Notes under the pieces: model-generated
The model's database searches: none
The model's input: the letters and a program-made list of their open reading frames with translations, nothing else
What the model was told of the DNA's origin: nothing
Shown here: piece after piece, positions 14,910-21,162 of the stretch
How positions within the stretch are numbered: position 1 is the first letter of the stretch
Layout: every line of letters begins with the position of its first letter
Translations under genes and position numbers: made by a program
From: a virus
Virus record (IMG/VR): IMGVR_UViG_3300017991_000145
Span: 1-51,041 of that record
Direction: 5' to 3' (one strand)
Length of the DNA: 51,041 nt

Positions 14910-14976
14910 TAATTATTTTGCCATTTGCCCCTATTAACCCATTGACTCCCAATGGTTTATGGAACGTATATTGATT
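14910..14976 (+). repeat. 67-bp direct repeat B with promoter-like element
   Basis: Second copy of the 67-bp unit, again with TTGACT, a 19-base gap and TATATTGATT, followed by GAAAAATGTTACATTTTTT. The conserved core TTATGGAACG next to the TATATT box is shared with the leftward element, so the core is likely a protein-binding site. Confidence 0.75.
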
Positions 14977-15224
14977 GAAAAATGTTACATTTTTTACCAT
15001 TTTGAGTCCAAATCGTAACATTTTTACTTTCCCTTTCTCATTTTTGAGACCTCGATTTAGCCAATATTTACAGGGGTCTCATTTTTACCCGAAAATTTGG
15101 CACGCTTCTTGCTAAGAGCCACTCAGAGCTCTCAGCCTACCACTTTATTTTGATATCTTATTAACATAAATCTACGTTTTTGTCAATTAAATAAACTTAA
15201 CCAAAGAAAGGGGGACTACTTCCC

Positions 15225-15779
15225 ATGTCTGACAATACTTTAATACGAAAAGACCAACTACCCGATAACGGGCGTATCATCAACGAAGCCCTAATGTTCG
15301 CCGACGCTAAGATCATAGGCAAAGACATCGCCGGCTTCCGGCTGCTGACTTACCGTTCAGAGTATGTGCACGGTATGCCTGTCGTATTCAACCAGGATTT
15401 AATACCAGACGGAGACTTCCCGGACACACCTTTCAATGAGAATACCTGGTTGTGCTTCGAGGAGACAGGCAACGTTTACGGACGTATTGCCTTAGATGAA
15501 TATCGCAACTTTAACGGGGATTATGTATTAGCCCCTTACTTTTGTAATAACGAGATTTCAGGGTCTTCAGCCCGTGACCTACTGGGTTTCAAGTCTTCCT
15601 GGGGTATCGGAAATCACGAACACCCTAGTAGCTGGGGGGATGCCCTCGTTCAGGACAGTTCATGGGAAGTTGGACGTATTTGGGAGGTTGTCTATAAAGA
15701 CGCCGCACCTGAAGCTCCACCTGTATCTCGCTCCTGGGTTCCGACGGTTGGGGAGAAGGAGAAGGAGAAGGAGAAGTGA
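15225..15779 (+). CDS. RTWVP-tag family protein 1 (hypothetical)
   Basis: A 184-residue acidic protein, first gene of the rightward operon after the control region. AAAGGGGGA lies upstream of the ATG. The body (VFNQDLIPDGDFPDTPF, then LCFEETGNVYGRIALDEYRN) is unlike the four following genes. Its C-terminus has the shared tag: a Pro-rich stretch, then SRSWVP, then a Glu/Lys tail made by a GAGAAG triplet-type repeat. This tag recurs in six other proteins of the window. Function unknown; the tag being held constant on different bodies suggests a common partner. The last bases overlap the next gene's GTG. Confidence 0.75.
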   Translation: MSDNTLIRKDQLPDNGRIINEALMFADAKIIGKDIAGFRLLTYRSEYVHGMPVVFNQDLIPDGDFPDTPFNENTWLCFEETGNVYGRIALDEYRNFNGDYVLAPYFCNNEISGSSARDLLGFKSSWGIGNHEHPSSWGDALVQDSSWEVGRIWEVVYKDAAPEAPPVSRSWVPTVGEKEKEKEK

Positions 15780-16261
15780 TACCGGATTATCCTAGAAGAA
15801 TTATGGCAGTGTTCCCTAACCCACATACCGTTGTGTACGTGGACTGGGAGCACCCTTTGGAGTTACATCTCGAACAGTGCAAAGAGCTCGCTGAGCTTAT
15901 CTCAAGAGACATGCAATGCACTTGGGGGTCTAACCGTCTGATCATACAAGAAGCCAATTCCTTTTATAGGAGGAGGAATAACTCTGTAGCCATACGGCTG
16001 GATAGTGCCTGGGCTGCCCAATGGGGTGACTACAAATGGTACTATGGTGAGTATACCTCTACTTCTGGAATATCGGAGACTTCGTTAGAGCTCATTGTGT
16101 ATGAAGACTTTATCAGTCGTTTAGCGGAGGAATATCCCGATTATTACGGCTATTTAGTCCCGACACCGCCGGCACCGAGCATATCCAGATCCTGGATACC
16201 TGTAGCCAACGGTGATAACGAGAGGGAAAAGAAGGAGAGAAAAAATGAAATTCGATATTAA
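15776..16261 (+). CDS. RTWVP-tag family protein 2 (paralogue group)
   Basis: A 161-residue protein. The GTG start overlaps the upstream stop by four bases and has GGAGAAG just before it; an ATG nine codons on has a poorer site, and the GTG gives an N-terminal length similar to its paralogues. It shares with the next three genes an opening of the form .FPN..TVV, a middle ending in a VYEDFISRL-type helix, and the tag (SISRSWIP here, with Ile for Val). It is the most divergent of the four tandem paralogues. The tail after the tag is highly charged (EREKKERKN). Function unknown. Confidence 0.72.
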   Translation: MIPDYPRRIMAVFPNPHTVVYVDWEHPLELHLEQCKELAELISRDMQCTWGSNRLIIQEANSFYRRRNNSVAIRLDSAWAAQWGDYKWYYGEYTSTSGISETSLELIVYEDFISRLAEEYPDYYGYLVPTPPAPSISRSWIPVANGDNEREKKERKNEIRY

Positions 16262-16736
16262 GGAACTTAAAAAGCTCTTCCCTTTTCATAGTGTGATACT
16301 CGCTGTTAGGGAAGAAAGCCAGATTGACTTGGCTTTTAGTCTCGTAGAAGTAGTTGAAGCATTTCACGGTAGCGGGGACGCTGCTTCCGGAAGAGACTTC
16401 TTCACTAAAACAATGCTCAAAAAGCTAAACCTACATAAAGGTAAAGCTTTGGGGGTAAGAGTAGAGTATAGCGCGATAATCCAGGGATTTATGCCTTGGG
16501 TTTATTCAGGGCTAAGTTATTATGAGCGCGAAATAGAACGGGCTGAGGCATGTGGTCATAGACCTCACATGGCTATCTACGAGCTTTCAGAGTTCGCTGA
16601 GAAGCTTGGTACACTCGTTGATCTATCTGGGTACGGTATATGTCTACAGGTTAAACCGACCATGTCCCGTACCTGGGTGCCTGTTAATACAGGTGACAGT
16701 GGTGATGAGGGAGAAGGAGGGAGAAAAAAGCAATGA
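16245..16736 (+). CDS. RTWVP-tag family protein 3 (paralogue group)
   Basis: A 163-residue protein starting MKFDIKELKKLFPFHS after AAGGAGA; its start lies inside the last codons of the previous gene. The body follows the paralogue pattern: LFPFHSVILAV, a central helix, a basic strand (LGVRVEYSAI), then YELSEFAEKL and the tag TMSRTWVP near residue 140. An acidic Gly-rich tail (GDSGDEGEGG) follows. Compared with the others it has longer spacing before the tag. No catalytic residues are conserved across the group that I can see, so a binding role seems more likely than an enzyme, but this is inference. Confidence 0.75.
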   Translation: MKFDIKELKKLFPFHSVILAVREESQIDLAFSLVEVVEAFHGSGDAASGRDFFTKTMLKKLNLHKGKALGVRVEYSAIIQGFMPWVYSGLSYYEREIERAEACGHRPHMAIYELSEFAEKLGTLVDLSGYGICLQVKPTMSRTWVPVNTGDSGDEGEGGRKKQ

Positions 16737-17170
16737 ACTATACAGAATATTGTAAAGCTTTCCCTTTCAAAACTACTGTAGTCCTGATGGAAACGAAGGA
16801 AAACATTGAGATAATGTTCAAAATCCTGGGACCTATGGGTTGTCTTAGACGACCGGATGAGGACTTCCGGGAAATACTGACTGAGAAACTGAATAGTTCG
16901 CCCGGGAAGTTCTCTCATGGAGGGCCGCAGCACGTATATCTTGAGAGGAACATGACTGATGAGAGACTGAAGTACTGGACCTACGCGCATGCAGGTTACC
17001 TAGATGAACAATCTGACTACAAAAGAGGTATCAATGCCGAGGTTTTGTCTCTACAAGAGTTCATTCCAAGACTCTCAAAGGCTATTACTCTACCTCTAGA
17101 GGTCATGGGAACTGTCAAGCCACCCATGTCCCGTACCTGGGTACCTGTTGAAATGGGGGAACAGCCATGA
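16733..17170 (+). CDS. RTWVP-tag family protein 4 (paralogue group)
   Basis: A 145-residue protein with ATGA overlap to the previous stop. It opens MNYTEYCKAFPFKTTVVLME, has a middle GKFSHGGPQHVYLERN, the helix LSLQEFIPRL, and ends PPMSRTWVP followed by a short VEMGEQP tail. The last 41 bases around the tag are identical to those of the next gene, which suggests recent duplication or gene conversion in this part only, since the bodies differ strongly. Function unknown. Confidence 0.75.
   Translation: MNYTEYCKAFPFKTTVVLMETKENIEIMFKILGPMGCLRRPDEDFREILTEKLNSSPGKFSHGGPQHVYLERNMTDERLKYWTYAHAGYLDEQSDYKRGINAEVLSLQEFIPRLSKAITLPLEVMGTVKPPMSRTWVPVEMGEQP
17115..17155 (+). repeat. 41-bp exact repeat over the RTWVP tag, copy 1
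   Basis: An identical 41-base sequence occurs about 400 bases downstream in the next gene. It encodes the PPMSRTWVPVEM part of both proteins. A related but diverged version lies at the same place of the gene before. Confidence 0.9.
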
Positions 17171-17592
17171 TTGACCTGGTAAAACTATTCCCGAATGAAA
17201 AGACTGTCGTGGAAATTCACTCCTTGTCTGAATTTGATGGATTGTTAGAGGATATGGAGAAGTTTGATACCTGGTTGATGAGAGACGAGATTATCAGTAC
17301 TGCGAAATTGTTTTTTAACAGAGAGAACTGCTCTGTAGGATTGCGGATGGTGCATAGGACCTACGAGGGTGTAGTAAAACTGGCTCCGGCTTGTAATAGG
17401 TTACAGCTCTACTCAAAGATGTGTCGAATCTACCTCGGGTATAGTAGGTGGGTACCGAGAGAGTTCTTAACTGTTAATGAATTCATGTCTCGGGTACTTG
17501 AAGCTGAAAAAGCACTCAAGCCACCCATGTCCCGTACCTGGGTACCTGTTGAAATGAAAAATAAGGAGAAGGAGAAAACCGATGCTAAGTAA
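17167..17592 (+). CDS. RTWVP-tag family protein 5 (paralogue group)
   Basis: A 141-residue protein with ATGA overlap to the previous stop. It opens MIDLVKLFPNEKTVVEIHS and carries the group's middle (FFNRENCSVGLRMVHRTYEG) and the helix FLTVNEFMSRVLEAE before PPMSRTWVP. The tail is Lys/Glu-rich. This copy is the clearest representative of the paralogue body. Its end overlaps the start of a small membrane-protein gene by 11 bases. Function unknown. Confidence 0.75.
   Translation: MIDLVKLFPNEKTVVEIHSLSEFDGLLEDMEKFDTWLMRDEIISTAKLFFNRENCSVGLRMVHRTYEGVVKLAPACNRLQLYSKMCRIYLGYSRWVPREFLTVNEFMSRVLEAEKALKPPMSRTWVPVEMKNKEKEKTDAK
17516..17556 (+). repeat. 41-bp exact repeat over the RTWVP tag, copy 2
   Basis: Identical to the 41 bases near the end of the preceding paralogue. 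Exact identity at synonymous positions while the gene bodies have diverged points to recent copying of the tag segment. Confidence 0.9.
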
Positions 17593-17761
17593 TTTGGTAA
17601 TTGTAATTCTGGTCTTGAACGTGTTGATCGCTGTCGAAGAGTGGTTCGGTCTGACTATCAGCAAAGAAAATGGGAAGCCCATATTCGGCCTTATGATCGG
17701 ACTGTTAATCCTGGCCTTTGCTCTTGACGCGGCATACCTTATTATGACGTATGTTAAATAA
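17582..17761 (+). CDS. Small two-helix membrane protein, 59 residues
   Basis: It starts MLSNLVIVILVLNVLIAVEE after AAGGAGA and overlaps the previous gene by 11 bases. Helix one covers about residues 4-18; a short charged loop (EEWFGLTISKENGK) follows; helix two covers about residues 33-57 (GLMIGLLILAFALDAAYLIM). It is followed by a terminator hairpin, so it closes the tag-gene operon. Topology with both ends on the same side is suggested by the charges. Possible holin, exclusion or membrane-anchor role; nothing decisive is visible. Confidence 0.65.
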   Translation: MLSNLVIVILVLNVLIAVEEWFGLTISKENGKPIFGLMIGLLILAFALDAAYLIMTYVK

Positions 17762-17783
17762 TAAAAGAAATACCAATAAAGCA

Positions 17784-17818
17784 TTGGCGGGAGAAAGCCC
17801 CGCCCCAATTTCTATTTT
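17784..17818 (+). terminator. Terminator-like hairpin after the tag-gene operon
   Basis: GGCGGG pairs with CCCGCC around a GAGAAAGC loop, with flanking TTGG/CCAA able to extend the stem with two unpaired bases, followed by TTTCTATTTT. It lies just after the membrane-protein gene on the plus strand. Confidence 0.6.
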
Positions 17819-17899
17819 GACGGGCAAGCACAAATGCTTGGGACAGCTGGCTAGGTGCACCCTTGGGTCGGAAGTCTGCCTCTTTTGCCTCTGCCCGTC
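17819..17899 (+). ncRNA. Possible structured RNA closed by an 8-bp stem
   Basis: GACGGGCA at the left end pairs perfectly with TGCCCGTC at the right end, enclosing 65 bases. Inside, AGCA-CAAA-TGCT forms a small hairpin, and a GGTGCACC palindrome can add another arm, so a multi-branch fold is possible. It is not a tRNA: no T-loop consensus is present. It lies between a terminator and the leader of the next gene, in a place matched by a second structured segment at 20.23-20.30 kb. Confidence 0.35.
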
Positions 17900-17933
17900 G
17901 CCACTTTTTAAGAACTAACAAAGGAATTGAACC

Positions 17934-18359
17934 ATGAAAAAGAAAAGAAGGGAAAGAAGAGTAAGAATTAAATTCAAAAAAGTATTCCCCAAAGACCTCT
18001 ATTCAACCTACGGAAGCTCAGGAGTTTTTATGGGGAGCTCCTTCCGCCTATGCCACGAAGGGGTACACAGATATTACAAGTTGCCTAAAAATCTGGAAGA
18101 TTTTACGATCGTGGTATGTAAAGACGAGCCAAGAGACCTACCTGAAGACAGTTACACCATAGTAAAAGTTCGGTTCTTTCCGGGTATGAACAAGTACGGG
18201 TACTTGGACGCTGACGGAATTTCCGGGATGAGCGACATAACTGACCCCGTAGCCTTCACTCTGGACAGTGGTCAAGGTGACAGGATTATTGGGCGTCTAT
18301 TCAGTACGATTGAGTTAAGAGACTGGAAGCCGGTATATGTCTGGCTGGAATACCAATAA
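17934..18359 (+). CDS. Hypothetical protein with very basic N-terminus, 141 residues
   Basis: It starts MKKKRRERRVRIKFKKVFP after AAAGGAATTGAACC. The first 17 residues are almost all Lys or Arg, then a folded-looking part rich in Tyr, Gly and Asp (FPGMNKYGYLDADGISGM) ends in WKPVYVWLEYQ. The basic tail could bind nucleic acid or membrane. It is preceded by the hairpin and CCACTTT leader that recurs in this region, and followed by another CCACTTT directly at its stop. No family recognised. Confidence 0.7.
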   Translation: MKKKRRERRVRIKFKKVFPKDLYSTYGSSGVFMGSSFRLCHEGVHRYYKLPKNLEDFTIVVCKDEPRDLPEDSYTIVKVRFFPGMNKYGYLDADGISGMSDITDPVAFTLDSGQGDRIIGRLFSTIELRDWKPVYVWLEYQ

Positions 18360-18449
18360 CCACTTTCTAAAAATTAACATTGGAGACCCCATCTAAACCA
18401 CTCGTACCAGTAATTAACATATAAACCAAAACAAAGAAAGGAAAGTTCA

Positions 18450-18776
18450 ATGAAACTCGTAACAGTAGGAAATGAATCATATCTCGTAGCCAAGGTAACC
18501 AACAAAGACGGAGCAATGACCTTGGCAGAGGCTTACTCACTCAGTGGTAAAGTCCCTGAAGTAGCCGTATCGTCTTTTGGTTTCTATCTGAAAAAGAAAC
18601 TGAAAGGTGAACTGATCACCTTGAATGTCACAGGTGGCGTTGCAACATCAGTACGCGACCTCAGTGAGAAAGAGAAAATCATCCTTGATGATCTCCAGAA
18701 CAAGATGCAGCTTGCAAAAGATCTTGCAATGCCAAGGCTCATCGAGAGAACCTTCGCCGATATCGCAGGTGTTTAA
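18450..18776 (+). CDS. Hypothetical protein, 108 residues
   Basis: It starts MKLVTVGNESYLVAKVTNKD after AAAGGAAAG. The N-terminal half looks like a small beta-rich domain (EVAVSSFGFYLKKKLKGELI). The C-terminal half is a long charged helix (LSEKEKIILDDLQNKMQLAK), ending FADIAGV. A terminator-like hairpin follows within seven bases of the stop, so it may be made as a single-gene message with its own leader. No family recognised; no membrane or metal-binding features. Confidence 0.72.
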   Translation: MKLVTVGNESYLVAKVTNKDGAMTLAEAYSLSGKVPEVAVSSFGFYLKKKLKGELITLNVTGGVATSVRDLSEKEKIILDDLQNKMQLAKDLAMPRLIERTFADIAGV

Positions 18777-18782
18777 ACTATC

Positions 18783-18813
18783 TGCCGGGGCGCAATTCCC
18801 CGGCCCACTTTAT
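18783..18813 (+). terminator. Hairpin with CCACTTTAT tail, copy 1 of an exact 31-bp repeat
   Basis: GCCGGGG pairs with CCCCGGC around CGCAATT, followed by CCACTTTAT. The same 31 bases occur again after the SPFH gene. The stem is strong, but the T tract is short and interrupted, so termination may be partial, or the element may protect or process the RNA. Confidence 0.6.
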
Positions 18814-18861
18814 GGTAATGTAAACCCTCTTTTCTAAAACTAACCAAAGGAGACAATAGAT

Positions 18862-19272
18862 ATGGATATTCTGTATCACATGGGAGCTATATTTATCATA
18901 TGGCTCATAACTGTAATAGCAATAACTGCAACACGCAGAGGATGCCTACAACTCACTCATGTAGACTACAAAGAAGCTACGAAGACTGCTTTCTCACACA
19001 TCTACTCGTGGGTTCACATTCTCTGTATCCTGGCAGCGGTAATCATTGCGCTATTGCTTTGGAACCCGCTGGCTCGGGACGCTGAAGAGTTTCGCAAAAT
19101 CCCGGACGCTGAGGTAGACGAACAGCACGCTCCCGCAAGTCCGGAAGAAATTAAGGTGCTGAATAAGGAGAAAGTAAAGCAGAAGGGCGAGCTTCTGAAG
19201 AAGGAAGCCGAAGCAGACAACAATAAAGCAATGGAAGATGCAACGAAGCTCTTCCAAAACACAGGAAAATAA
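18862..19272 (+). CDS. Two-helix membrane protein, probable partner of the SPFH protein
   Basis: A 136-residue protein after AAAGGAGA. Helix one spans about residues 7-24 (GAIFIIWLITVIAITAT), helix two about 48-67 (WVHILCILAAVIIALLLW). The last 65 residues are a charged helix (VLNKEKVKQKGELLKKEAEA), probably cytoplasmic coiled coil. It ends two bases before the SPFH lipoprotein gene, the pair forming an operon bounded by the two identical 31-bp hairpins. Together they may make a membrane complex. I do not recognise the family. Confidence 0.72.
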   Translation: MDILYHMGAIFIIWLITVIAITATRRGCLQLTHVDYKEATKTAFSHIYSWVHILCILAAVIIALLLWNPLARDAEEFRKIPDAEVDEQHAPASPEEIKVLNKEKVKQKGELLKKEAEADNNKAMEDATKLFQNTGK

Positions 19273-19273
19273 T

Positions 19274-20191
19274 ATGTCTAAAAGATATTGGTTCATCATG
19301 TTGGCACTCGTCGCAGTAATGTTTAACTCAGGTTGTGGCAAAGTCGTACCTCCAGGTACCAGCGTCATCGTTCTGAAACCTCGCGGTACGGGTATGATCA
19401 AGCACGAAGGAGTATTCAAAGCCTGGGGCAGAGACAAGGTATATTTTGTCGACACCAAGCTTAAGAGCTACAACAAAGATATTCAGGTACTGTGTGCCGA
19501 CGACATCAACATGACGATCAGACTCAAATGGGTTGGTTCTTTCAAGGTTGATAATAAAACACTGGACGTGATCAAGAAAAAGGTCCCGGCGCAGAGAGTT
19601 AACAGAGGAGACATCGAAGGTTATGAGCTCTCCCTCAATACATTCTTCGCTACAGCTATGGAAGACCTGCTGAGTGCTACGGCACGAGATATTATCAGTC
19701 CGTACGTGACCGATAACATCCGTGAGAAGCGTCAGGAAATACAGAAGTCAGTGCGCCAAGCCTTTCTTACTCGCATGGCTGCGCTGAAGTATCCGGTAGA
19801 GACTGCTGATGTACTCATTACGAATCTGGATTACCCGAAAGAGGTAACCGAGATGCGTAAGAAAATCAAGCAGGAAGAACTCAGAGATATTGAGAACGCA
19901 GCGATCGCCAAAGCAAACGTAGCAAAAGCAAAACGTAATGCAGAGCTTGCATCAGAGAATGGTAAGGCTGCTCTCGTGCAGGCAAAATCAGATGCTGCAT
20001 CTAACAGAGTAAGATCTGCTAGTCTTACCCCCGAGATCCTGGCTGTTAAACAGCTTGAGACTCTGGTCAGACTTGCAGAAGGTCAGAACAACACCGTAGT
20101 TGTTATTCCCTACGAAAGTATTCGTCCGGGAATGGAAGGGCTCCTCTTGAACCGGGAGTCCATGGAGCGCATGACCAAGAAGCTCAAATAA
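19274..20191 (+). CDS. SPFH/band 7-domain lipoprotein
   Basis: A 305-residue protein. The start chosen (AGGAAAAT just upstream) gives a lipoprotein-like signal MSKRYWFIMLALVAVMFNSG with Cys21; a longer frame upstream lacks this logic. Residues 30-190 read as an SPFH/band 7 domain: VPPGTSVIVLKPRGTG, then KDIQVLCADDINMTIRLKW, and the dimer-helix region DIISPYVTDNIREKRQEIQK. A coiled coil follows (EELRDIENAAIAKANVAKAK), as in stomatin or flotillin relatives. SPFH proteins form membrane scaffolds. In a phage this could remodel the envelope or block superinfection; that is inference. The lipobox lacks the usual Leu at position -3. Confidence 0.8.
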   Translation: MSKRYWFIMLALVAVMFNSGCGKVVPPGTSVIVLKPRGTGMIKHEGVFKAWGRDKVYFVDTKLKSYNKDIQVLCADDINMTIRLKWVGSFKVDNKTLDVIKKKVPAQRVNRGDIEGYELSLNTFFATAMEDLLSATARDIISPYVTDNIREKRQEIQKSVRQAFLTRMAALKYPVETADVLITNLDYPKEVTEMRKKIKQEELRDIENAAIAKANVAKAKRNAELASENGKAALVQAKSDAASNRVRSASLTPEILAVKQLETLVRLAEGQNNTVVVIPYESIRPGMEGLLLNRESMERMTKKLK

Positions 20192-20196
20192 CTATA

Positions 20197-20230
20197 TGCC
20201 GGGGCGCAATTCCCCGGCCCACTTTATTTT
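20197..20230 (+). terminator. Hairpin with CCACTTTATTTTA tail, copy 2 of the exact 31-bp repeat
   Basis: Identical to the hairpin at 18783 over 31 bases, here with a longer T stretch (TTTATTTTA), so it is a better terminator. It follows the SPFH gene's stop by five bases. Confidence 0.65.
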
Positions 20231-20303
20231 AGACGGAGCGTGGGGTGGGCCCGTATGAGTCGAAAGACCACAAGCAGATAGGACGCTGTCTGCACCCTCT
20301 CCA
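20231..20303 (+). ncRNA. Possible structured leader RNA
   Basis: GTGGGG near the left can pair with CTCCAC near the right (one G-U), and AGAC...AGCG with CGCTGTCT, giving a multi-stem fold. It lies between the repeated terminator hairpin and a CCACTTT leader, in the same arrangement as the segment at 17.82-17.90 kb, although the two share little sequence. Confidence 0.28.
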
Positions 20304-20334
20304 CCACTTTAAACAAATAACAAGGAATTAAACC

Positions 20335-20550
20335 ATGACAAGAGAAAAAGTGGTAAGTCAGGCTTGGGTAGAAAACGATAATAAGCTCTGTATACGCTGG
20401 AATCCTGACGAGGGTGCGGAAACGCTTGGAATGTTTCACCCAAGCAAGCACGAAATCATTGCGGAAGCCTTTATAGGTAAATCAGCGACAGAGGCTTGCG
20501 ACTTGTTTAATGAGATAGTTTATTCGGAGTTACAACATGGAGGGCTATGA
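20335..20550 (+). CDS. Hypothetical protein, 71 residues
   Basis: It starts MTREKVVSQAWVENDNKL after AAGGAATTAAACC, a leader nearly the same as that of the 17.93-kb gene. The text LCIRWNPDEGAETLGMFHPS suggests a small beta-sheet domain followed by a helix (ATEACDLFNEIVYSELQ). The stop overlaps the next ATG by four bases, so it is the first gene of a long tightly packed operon. Function unknown. Confidence 0.7.
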   Translation: MTREKVVSQAWVENDNKLCIRWNPDEGAETLGMFHPSKHEIIAEAFIGKSATEACDLFNEIVYSELQHGGL

Positions 20551-20930
20551 TGACAAGAGAACAATGGGCAAAGCTGACGCCTGAAGAACAGCGAATCAAG
20601 GTTGCTGAGTTGTGTGGATGGTCAGACATCTGGTACAGCCACGAACAAGGGCAACCCTTCGGACTGACCGGGTACTACAAAGAGACGAAGTTATACCGAC
20701 GTCTCGTACCTCACTACCTCAACGACCTCAATGCTATGCACGAGGCTGAGAAGCTGTTGTTTACTGAGGCAGGTACGGAGCATCTTGAATATGAGTTTGC
20801 TGATTGGTTAGGAGAAATCGTGCCGGACAAGCCGACGGACATAACACATTGGATGGTTCACGCAACAGCAGCACAACGGGCAGAAGCTTTCGTATTAACG
20901 ATGGATGAAAGGACGGTGAGGGATGAGTGA
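20547..20930 (+). CDS. Phage ABA-sandwich-like small protein
   Basis: A 127-residue protein. It resembles small phage proteins of the 'ABA sandwich' type: TPEEQRIKVAELCGW near the start, then PHYLNDLNAMHEAEKLL, and THWMVHATAAQRAEAFVLTM near the end. In that family these are the conserved helix ends; the function is unknown. Two ATG codons stand side by side; GGAGGG lies just upstream and could serve either. The protein is acidic, with no membrane segment. It overlaps both neighbours by a few bases. Confidence 0.7.
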   Translation: MMTREQWAKLTPEEQRIKVAELCGWSDIWYSHEQGQPFGLTGYYKETKLYRRLVPHYLNDLNAMHEAEKLLFTEAGTEHLEYEFADWLGEIVPDKPTDITHWMVHATAAQRAEAFVLTMDERTVRDE

Positions 20931-21162
20931 TTTAGCTGGAAGAATAGCAAAGACGGGCGCAGAGTTGGCGGAAGATCCGGAAGCGGAGATCCATAGACTC
21001 CAGCAGGAGAACGGGCGGTTGAGGGAGGCGTTGGAGGAGATTGCTGGGGCTAAAAAGATGGTGATGAACAGGATTATTTCAGTTACAAAGGGCAGGCATC
21101 CTGTCCATGTAGCTAAAGCCGCCCTCTCAGCGCAGGACGACAAGCAGGGAGGTGAGGTATGA
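20923..21162 (+). CDS. Small coiled-coil protein, shares segments with next gene
   Basis: A 79-residue protein: a short N-terminal part, then the coiled coil HRLQQENGRLREALEEI, and the ending KAALSAQDD plus an acidic tail. The coiled-coil segment and the AALSAQDD ending both occur again in the next gene, with closely similar DNA, which indicates duplication. It overlaps both neighbours by four to eight bases. Such Gln/Glu-rich 'LQQENGRLR' proteins are common as short phage genes of unknown role; it may form a dimer with its neighbour. Confidence 0.62.
   Translation: MSDLAGRIAKTGAELAEDPEAEIHRLQQENGRLREALEEIAGAKKMVMNRIISVTKGRHPVHVAKAALSAQDDKQGGEV

Larger units (their letters stand above)
14594..15224. 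promoter_or_regulatory. AT-rich divergent control region, candidate origin or pac region
   Basis: About 630 non-coding bases, AT-rich, between the leftward small terminase gene and the large rightward operon. It contains two 67-bp direct repeats, one inverted copy of their core, a separate 22-bp repeat pair, and three copies of a GTWACATTTTT motif (14629-14639 minus, 14984-14994 plus, 15015-15025 plus). A GAGACC/GGTCTC stem lies near 15046-15080. The dense ordered repeats would fit a regulated divergent promoter pair, a replication origin with iterons, or a packaging site. The sequence alone does not decide among them. Confidence 0.6.

Noticed and set aside
14834-14976. A CRISPR-like array in the direct repeats
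   Set aside because: Only two 67-bp imperfect copies with a nine-base gap; no regular spacers and no cas genes.
17819-17899. A tRNA gene in the structured segment
   Set aside because: There is an acceptor-like closing stem, but no T-loop GGTTCGA-type sequence, no CCA-compatible end and no clear anticodon arm.
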